Shown: piece by piece, positions 34,191-39,583 of the stretch
How the letters are laid out: each line of letters begins with the position of its first letter
Numbering within the stretch: the first letter of the stretch is position 1
IMG/VR virus record: IMGVR_UViG_3300044617_002163
Span: 1-39,583 of that record
Length of the DNA: 39,583 nt
Source: a virus
Strand: one strand, 5' to 3'
The notes under the pieces: generated by a model
Database searches by the model: none
What the model saw: only the letters and a program-made list of their open reading frames with translations
Told to the model about the DNA's origin: nothing
Position numbers and translations under genes: made by a program

Positions 34191-34715
34191 ATGGAAACTA
34201 TTGTAGAAGGAAATTTTGAAAAAACTATTGTTTTAGAGACTAACTATTCGCCCGTTCAGTCGGTAAATGGTCAGGTTGGGTTTGTAACAATAAATGCTTC
34301 TGGCATTGGGCTTGGAAATGTTGACAACACAAGCGATTTAAATAAACCGATTTCAATTGCCACTGAAAATAGAATTAGCTTGATTGAAACCGGTATAAAC
34401 CAATCTCTTCAAGAAGTTTATAGTTATTTAAATAATTTATCTACAGGTATTATAAATATTTCTGGAGGTTTTTCAGAAATTCAAGATATAAAAATAAGAA
34501 CCCCGCTTGAGTCTGGTATAGAAAATAAATATATAGATTATCCTTTTTTGTTACCTCAAAGACCAAAAACCATTCATTGTGAAATAGAAAATGACGTAGA
34601 TGATTTGATTTATATGCATAAAATATCAAATATATCGAACACGGGCTTCCTTGTTTCTTTTAGTGATAAATTAAGCTCAAGTGGTTATTTTTTAAATATT
34701 CAAGTGGGAAAGTAA
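34191..34715 (+). CDS. Tail fibre-like protein, 174 aa
   Basis: SPVQSVNGQVGFVTINASGI (residues 20-39) and GLGNVDNTSDLNKPIS (40-55) are classical fibre motifs; the second occurs in many T4-like and lambdoid tail fibres where shaft meets hinge. The rest (SLQEVYSYLNNLSTGIINIS and a C-terminal beta region) fits a short fibre. It lies one nucleotide after the previous stop, so it probably works with the 119-residue protein. Confidence 0.75.
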   Translation: METIVEGNFEKTIVLETNYSPVQSVNGQVGFVTINASGIGLGNVDNTSDLNKPISIATENRISLIETGINQSLQEVYSYLNNLSTGIINISGGFSEIQDIKIRTPLESGIENKYIDYPFLLPQRPKTIHCEIENDVDDLIYMHKISNISNTGFLVSFSDKLSSSGYFLNIQVGK

Positions 34716-34802
34716 AAAAAAAATAAAATTTATGTTCTATTAATAAAATTTTACTGTAATTAAGTATATCTTTTAACCTCAACAATAAAAAAATAAATAT
34801 AT

Positions 34803-36422
34803 ATGATAAATGCATTCAAACAAATTAGATTAACTAACGTTAATATCAGCGGTCAAAACGGCAGAATTGCCGTTGCGAACAGTGGAAATTTAGCTTTTAC
34901 TTCAGAGCTTCAAGCTGTAGAGTCAAGCTTAAATACAACAATTAATAATCTTAGTGGCTCACTTGCTTCTACAATAGAGGGTAATAATAGTTCTTTTTTA
35001 GCTGCTAGTGGAGTTCTTGATAGCAGAATTACTAGTGAAGTTTCAACCTTAAATGGTACAATTTCTTCTGCATCTGGTTCGCTAGATAGCCGTATTACAA
35101 GCGAAGTTTCAACTTTAAATAGCTCTCTTCTCGCTGCTTCTGGCGATTTAAAATCATATGTAAATAATCAAATTAGCGGTGTCATTGATATGGCTCCAGA
35201 GGCGCTAAATACGCTTAACGAATTGGCGGCAGCCCTTGGTGATGATGCAAGTTTTGCTACAAATTTAACAAATACTCTTACAAATATAAGTGGGAGCCTT
35301 AATTCGGCGATTGACTCAGCTGAAAATACATTGAATTCTGGCATTGCGGCTACAGGAAGCAATCTACAGGGTCAAATAGATAATCTTGCAAGCACATACG
35401 TAACACTTAATACGACTCAAACAATCTCTGGCGACAAAACATTTGCTGGTAATACAAGTTTTGCTGGCGGTTTTGAAGTTAATGCGTCCCAGCAAGGTGA
35501 TGCTGCGCTTTTTGTTAGTGGTAATTATGTAGGTATTAATACAGAGGCTCCTACCGAAGCTCTTGACGTAAATGGAAACGCTAAGGTTGCTGGCAGCTTA
35601 TTTGTTGGTTCTGGTATTAATGCCAATAATAAAGTAATCAGCAACGTTGCTGCTCCTGTAAACAGTACAGATGCTGTTAATAAAACCTATGTTGATTCTG
35701 CTTCTGGTGACTTGTCTACAAGACTCGTTTCTAGCGGTGCAGCTCTTGATAGTAGAATTACAAGCGAGGTTTCCTCTCTAAATAGTTCTCTTTCTACTGC
35801 ATCTGGTGCTTTAGATAGCAGAATTACAAGTGAGGTTTCTGCTCTTAATAGCTCAATTTCTACAGCATCTGGTGCATTGAATAGCAGCCTTGTTGCGGTT
35901 TCAGGTGATTTAAAAAGCTATGTTAATAGCCAAATTAGTGGTGTTATCGACATGGCTCCAGAAGCCCTTAATACTTTAAATGAACTAGCCGCAGCTCTTG
36001 GAGACGATTCAAGTTTCGCTACAAATTTAACAAATACATTAACAAATATAAGTGGTTCTCTAGATTCAAGAATTACTTCAGAAGTTAGCGCTCTTAATTC
36101 TACTATATCCACCGCCTCTGGCGCATTGAACTCAAGCCTATCTTCTGTTAGCGGAGTTCTTCAGAGCGCAATAGATACTAAAGTTGCCAGTGCAACACAA
36201 AAGCAATTTGCAGTTCTTCTTCCTGTTGGGGTAGAAAGCACGGGAATTTCTTTTCCTGGTAACGTATTTGGCTCGACCCCATCTGTCCAAGTAACCATGG
36301 AAGGTGACGTGATTTATCAGTCTTTGATTAAGAACCGCACGGTTTCTGGTTTTGATATTTATTTCTCTGATTCGATTCAAGAAGAAAATGTTTATTTAAA
36401 CGTTTTTGCTTCTAATCAGTAA
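34803..36422 (+). CDS. Fibrous structural protein with duplicated modules, 539 aa
   Basis: The protein is built mainly of short repeats such as LDSRITSEVSTLNSSL, with two large modules containing ISGVIDMAPEALNTLNELAA (about 125 and 380), LGDDASFATNL and TLTNISGSL. The module is common in tail fibres of marine and T4-like phages. TQTISGDKTFAGNTSF and the GINTEAPTEALDVNGNAKVA segment mark a central shaft domain. The C-terminal about 80 residues form a separate tip. The two modules are almost identical in protein but differ at many synonymous sites. It ends at a strong terminator. Confidence 0.82.
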   Translation: MINAFKQIRLTNVNISGQNGRIAVANSGNLAFTSELQAVESSLNTTINNLSGSLASTIEGNNSSFLAASGVLDSRITSEVSTLNGTISSASGSLDSRITSEVSTLNSSLLAASGDLKSYVNNQISGVIDMAPEALNTLNELAAALGDDASFATNLTNTLTNISGSLNSAIDSAENTLNSGIAATGSNLQGQIDNLASTYVTLNTTQTISGDKTFAGNTSFAGGFEVNASQQGDAALFVSGNYVGINTEAPTEALDVNGNAKVAGSLFVGSGINANNKVISNVAAPVNSTDAVNKTYVDSASGDLSTRLVSSGAALDSRITSEVSSLNSSLSTASGALDSRITSEVSALNSSISTASGALNSSLVAVSGDLKSYVNSQISGVIDMAPEALNTLNELAAALGDDSSFATNLTNTLTNISGSLDSRITSEVSALNSTISTASGALNSSLSSVSGVLQSAIDTKVASATQKQFAVLLPVGVESTGISFPGNVFGSTPSVQVTMEGDVIYQSLIKNRTVSGFDIYFSDSIQEENVYLNVFASNQ

Positions 36423-36441
36423 TATAAATACTATGAAGTTA

Positions 36442-36485
36442 AACTTAGGAGTGGTTCTATCCCGCTCCTAAGTTTTTTTTTTTTT
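36442..36485 (+). terminator. Rho-independent terminator after the fibre gene
   Basis: AACTTAGGAG pairs with CTCCTAAGTT around GTGGTTCTATCCCG, and a run of more than ten T follows. Confidence 0.93.
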
Positions 36486-36527
36486 GAAAAATTTAACAAT
36501 AACAACAAATAAATAAATAAAAATTAT

Positions 36528-39116
36528 ATGATAGACGAAAATTTTACAGGTTGGGATGCGGAAACAGACACGTATTATATTAATGGCGTTGCAACTACTC
36601 TTAACAGTGATGGTAATGGTCGTTGGAATAATTTATTATATTCGGCTGGTATGATAAACGAAAATTTTACAGGTTGGGATAGCGAAACAAATACATATTA
36701 TACTAATGGCGTTGCAACTACTCTTAATAGTGGTGGTAATGGTGTTTGGAATAACGTATTTTATTCTGGTGGTGTTGCTACTACTATTGATTCTACTAGT
36801 CTTACAGGTTGGGCATCTAATATTTATAATAATCGTTCTGAAACTAATGGAATGTACTTTATTAACGGGGGGGCATATAATGGTTTAAATTCTTCTGGAA
36901 CCGGACCGCATTATGACGTAGGTCACGGAGGATTTGAAAAATATTATTTAAATGGTGTTGAAACTACATTAGATGGAAGTGGAAGTGGTTTGTGGAATAA
37001 TGTGTGGTATATCAACTCAACCCAAACTACACTAGATACTTCTGGAAATGGAGTTTACAACAATAAGCGCTATGCTAACGGCTCTTTAATAAATGGATGG
37101 AGTTCAGAAGATAACGGTTATTACGTTTTTGGAGATTTAGTTACAACTATAAATCAAAACGGTGTTGGTTTATACAATGGAGTTTATTATAGTGACGTTC
37201 AAAAACTTATAGATAATTTTCCAAGTCAAGGAAGAGGTACAGCGATTTATAATGGCGTTTACTACAGAGATGGTTATCCTGCCAATGGAAGTTATACAGT
37301 ATTTTCAAACAATCAATATACTACTTTATATTATTCTAATGGTTTACCGTTTACAGGAACTGCTGATGGAATTGATTACATAAGCGGCAAGACTGTTTAT
37401 CACTTTACAAATACAGTTGACAGTATTTTTGACACATTAGGAAACTGGTATTTGGATTCAGCTTTAACAATTCCTGCTCCAAATATTCCTCCAGCTGGAA
37501 GTCATGTTAAAGTATCTCCTTCTTGTACTTCTACAAATTTAAATTTTGTTAGTAAAGGTTTAGTTTCTTTAGACGTTTCTGGTTGTACAAGTCTTCAAGC
37601 TTTGTATTGCGATAACAACCAATTGACTTCTTTAAATGTCTCTGGTTGTACGAGTCTTCGAGATTTGTATTGCCACTATAACCAATTAACTTCTTTAGAT
37701 GTCTCTGGTTGTACGAGTCTTCAAGAGTTGTATTGCCAATATAACCAATTGACTTCTTTAAATGTCTCTGGTTTAACGAGTCTTCAAGATTTGTATTGTC
37801 AAAACAACCAATTAACTTCTTTAAATGTATCTGGTTTAACAAGTCTTCAAAATTTGTATTGCAATAACAACCAATTGGCTTCTTTAAATGTTTCTGGTTT
37901 AACAAGTCTTCAAACTTTGCATTGCGGTAACAACCAATTGACTTCTTTAAATGTCTCTGGTTGTACGAGTCTTCAAAATTTGTATTGCAATAACAACCAA
38001 TTGGCTTCTTTAAATGTTTCTGGTTTAACAAGTCTTCAAAATTTGTATTGCAATAACAACCAATTGACTTCTTTAAATGTCTCTGGTTGTACGAGTCTTC
38101 AAAATTTGTATTGCAATAACAACCAATTGGCTTCTTTAAATGTTTCTGGTTTAACAAGTCTTCAAAATTTGTATTGCAATAACAACCAATTGACTTCTTT
38201 AAATGTTTCTGGTTGTACGGGTCTTCAAGATTTGTATTGCTTTAACAACCAATTAAATGACATAGAATTGGATAACATATCTACGCAAATTCCAGATAGG
38301 ACAGGCGGTTCTCCAGGAAGATTATATTGTTGGAGCAATATTGGTTCTGAAACTTGTGATCCAACTATAGCTACTGCAAAAAACTGGCAAGTTCTTATTA
38401 CTGAACCAGTTTCCGGTGGAGGATCAAGTTCCGGATCAGGTTCCGGATCAGGTTCTGGAGATAATGGTGTTGGACTTACTATCATCGGAGAATTCCTCAA
38501 TGGAAAATATTATATTAATGGAGTTGCCACAACACTTAATGAAAATGGAAATGGTGTTTGGAGAGGTAGAAGATATTTAAACGGAATATTAAGAAGCGAT
38601 GGAGGTTACACCAACGGCATTATAGGTAGAGGTCCTAACAGTATTCTAGCTCAAATAGTACAAAATTCAGGGAGTAATATTGAAGTCAATCTCTATGATA
38701 CTGTTAAAGTTAAGTTTACGGAAATATTAATAGCTGGATTAAGCGTAGGGATTGGCGAAAGCTCACTCGAAAAACTTGCTATCGTACCACAATATAACGA
38801 AAATAATTTAATTTTAGCTAGTAAAATTGACGCACCAACACAAGGTATTTCTGGACCAATAGAACTCACCTTCTATATCCCAGAAAACTTCAGTCAGGAT
38901 GTTTTCAACCGTTGTAAAATATATCATGTAAAAACTGATAATACTGTTGAAGAACTTTCAAGAGTTTCTTCAAATCTTGCAACTAGAGAAATTGTAGTTT
39001 CTGTAAATTCATTCAGTGATTTTGTAATCATGGATAATCCTCCTGCTGCAACTTCTGCTCTAATAAAAATTCAAGGAAAAACAAAATTCTTTGGAAATGT
39101 TAAGTTTGTTTCTTAG
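36528..39116 (+). CDS. Large surface protein with leucine-rich repeats, 862 aa
   Basis: Residues about 1-250 are repeats of the form YYINGVATTLNSxGNGxWNN. A connecting segment follows, then eleven leucine-rich repeats of 21 residues (345-575; LTSLNVSGCTSLQNLYC plus a xNNQ end), a Gly/Ser linker (GGGSSSGSGSGSGSG), and a single YYINGVATTLNENGNGVW unit. The C-terminal domain (VNLYDTVKVKFTEILIAGLS; IELTFYIPENFSQD; VSVNSFSDFVIMD) resembles bacterial surface-protein modules. The LRRs are BspA/internalin-like and bind proteins or glycans. No signal peptide is seen. It is probably a virion receptor-binding or decoration protein, with the LRR block inserted within the YxNG repeat array. Confidence 0.82.
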   Translation: MIDENFTGWDAETDTYYINGVATTLNSDGNGRWNNLLYSAGMINENFTGWDSETNTYYTNGVATTLNSGGNGVWNNVFYSGGVATTIDSTSLTGWASNIYNNRSETNGMYFINGGAYNGLNSSGTGPHYDVGHGGFEKYYLNGVETTLDGSGSGLWNNVWYINSTQTTLDTSGNGVYNNKRYANGSLINGWSSEDNGYYVFGDLVTTINQNGVGLYNGVYYSDVQKLIDNFPSQGRGTAIYNGVYYRDGYPANGSYTVFSNNQYTTLYYSNGLPFTGTADGIDYISGKTVYHFTNTVDSIFDTLGNWYLDSALTIPAPNIPPAGSHVKVSPSCTSTNLNFVSKGLVSLDVSGCTSLQALYCDNNQLTSLNVSGCTSLRDLYCHYNQLTSLDVSGCTSLQELYCQYNQLTSLNVSGLTSLQDLYCQNNQLTSLNVSGLTSLQNLYCNNNQLASLNVSGLTSLQTLHCGNNQLTSLNVSGCTSLQNLYCNNNQLASLNVSGLTSLQNLYCNNNQLTSLNVSGCTSLQNLYCNNNQLASLNVSGLTSLQNLYCNNNQLTSLNVSGCTGLQDLYCFNNQLNDIELDNISTQIPDRTGGSPGRLYCWSNIGSETCDPTIATAKNWQVLITEPVSGGGSSSGSGSGSGSGDNGVGLTIIGEFLNGKYYINGVATTLNENGNGVWRGRRYLNGILRSDGGYTNGIIGRGPNSILAQIVQNSGSNIEVNLYDTVKVKFTEILIAGLSVGIGESSLEKLAIVPQYNENNLILASKIDAPTQGISGPIELTFYIPENFSQDVFNRCKIYHVKTDNTVEELSRVSSNLATREIVVSVNSFSDFVIMDNPPAATSALIKIQGKTKFFGNVKFVS
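37560..38252 (+). repeat. Eleven tandem 63-bp repeats encoding LRRs
   Basis: Each unit is 63 bp (21 codons) without indels. The last units form nearly identical 126-bp pairs (alternating GGTTGTAC and GGTTTAAC forms), which indicates recent homogenisation or expansion. Confidence 0.95.
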
Positions 39117-39138
39117 AATTAACAACTAAGTAATCAAG

Positions 39139-39173
39139 AAGGGCGTGTCTATAAAAGCGCGCCTTTCTTTTTG
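39139..39173 (+). terminator. Rho-independent terminator after the LRR gene
   Basis: AAGGGCGTG pairs with CGCGCCTTT (two G-T pairs) around TCTATAAAAG and is followed by CTTTTT. Confidence 0.85.
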
Positions 39174-39179
39174 AAAATT

Positions 39180-39583
39180 ATGGTTCCTTATATGTCATAC
39201 TGGTGCGGTGGTTATAGAAAACAACCATCAGAAATAATTCTCTTGATGCATAAGATTGCTTGTCACTTTGCCAAGCAGCATTATGGAGAGTGTCATATGT
39301 TGACTGATGAAGAGGGGGCTAAAGTTTTTAAAAATTTAAATTTTAGTTCTATAGAAGTTATTAAAAATTCAAAAAAGCTTCCAGAAGAATACAATGGAGA
39401 GCCTTGGTCGTTTGGAAAAATGGTCGCATATCAACATTTGGCTTCTCAAAATGTTCATTTTTTACATTTTGATTATGATGTTTTTATGTGGAAAAAGTTA
39501 CCTAGCTTTATAGAAGAAGCTGAAGTGTTTGCTCAAAATAAAGAAGCAAACGTTGAAAGTTATTATGGAGTGCCTATTTTTAA
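39180..39583 (+). CDS. DUF6734-like, glycosyltransferase-like protein (3' end outside the window)
   Basis: The first 134 residues are visible, starting MVPYMSYWCGGYRKQPSEII. MLTDEEGAKVF near residue 41, EPWSFGKMVAYQHLA near 72 and VHFLHFDYDVFMWKKLP near 91 match my recollection of the DUF6734 family of Bacteroidota. There a tracked donor-binding-like F/V-D-x-D motif (here FDYD) follows a conserved W-x-x-x-K region. The fold looks like a GT-A glycosyltransferase. It follows the LRR gene, so it may glycosylate the phage surface proteins; this is inference. It lies close behind a terminator and has no clear GTGTA element. Confidence 0.6.
   Translation, partial: MVPYMSYWCGGYRKQPSEIILLMHKIACHFAKQHYGECHMLTDEEGAKVFKNLNFSSIEVIKNSKKLPEEYNGEPWSFGKMVAYQHLASQNVHFLHFDYDVFMWKKLPSFIEEAEVFAQNKEANVESYYGVPIF

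Noticed and set aside
37549-38157. Long minus-strand frame of about 200 codons opposite the LRR repeats
   Set aside because: It is the mirror of the 63-bp repeats: any repeat with unit length divisible by three keeps frames open on both strands. There is no promoter or start signal.
37560-38252. Repeat array that could be taken for a CRISPR
   Set aside because: The 63-bp units are contiguous, have no unique spacers and encode in-frame leucine-rich repeats. The same applies to the 27-bp units at 26259-26347.

Overview
The window is a stretch of a tailed double-stranded DNA phage genome (Caudoviricetes). The evidence is a large terminase, portal, prohead protease, decoration protein and major capsid protein in order, with a lysis cassette and several tail-fibre-like proteins among them. 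I cannot name the phage or its host. Most genes lack a Shine-Dalgarno sequence and start behind A/T-rich leaders. One product is a BspA-style leucine-rich-repeat protein, and the last gene resembles the DUF6734 family. Both hint at Bacteroidota or a similar Gram-negative host, and lipoproteins and a spanin-like protein support an outer membrane. By eye the left 10 kb is richer in G+C than the right 29 kb, so the window is mosaic.

Left part (1-10 kb): an accessory region of very small genes, nearly all on the minus strand, arranged as repeated cassettes. Each cassette has one to four short genes. It ends at an intergenic hairpin built on GGGCCC-W-GGGCCC (nine copies). The next cassette often begins with an exact sigma-54-type -24/-12 element (TGGCAC-N5-TTGCT, seven exact copies, all on the minus strand) followed by an A-tract and a sigma-70-like promoter. 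Recognisable genes are a UV damage endonuclease (uvsE), a Gp88-like protein, a lipoprotein, tRNA-Glu and a degenerate tRNA-Lys-like element. Others are a family of 22-27 residue membrane microproteins and a very acidic possible DNA mimic. Many of these genes are shorter than 60 codons and were found by reading the sequence between longer frames.

Middle part (10-16.2 kb): an A/T-rich, repeat-containing gap (9969-10298), three small plus-strand genes, then a minus-strand pair encoding a trypsin-like serine protease with an Ig-like tail and a companion with similar Ig-like domains. Next come a PhoH-like ATPase and a convergent HEFGH metallopeptidase.

Right part (16.2-39.6 kb): the late module, all on the plus strand. 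It holds a zinc-ribbon protein, a phage sigma factor with an inserted cysteine cluster, a possible small terminase, a C2H2-ERCC4 nuclease, TerL, portal, fibre genes, u-spanin/holin/endolysin, prohead protease-scaffold, decoration protein and major capsid protein. A lipoprotein, more fibre genes, a large LRR surface protein and a truncated DUF6734-like gene follow. A short GTGTA element lies 11-38 nt upstream of nine transcription-unit starts in the middle and right parts. I infer that it is a phage-specific promoter, perhaps read by the phage sigma factor. The window therefore shows two regulatory languages: sigma-54-like and sigma-70-like cassettes on the left, and a GTGTA regulon on the right.
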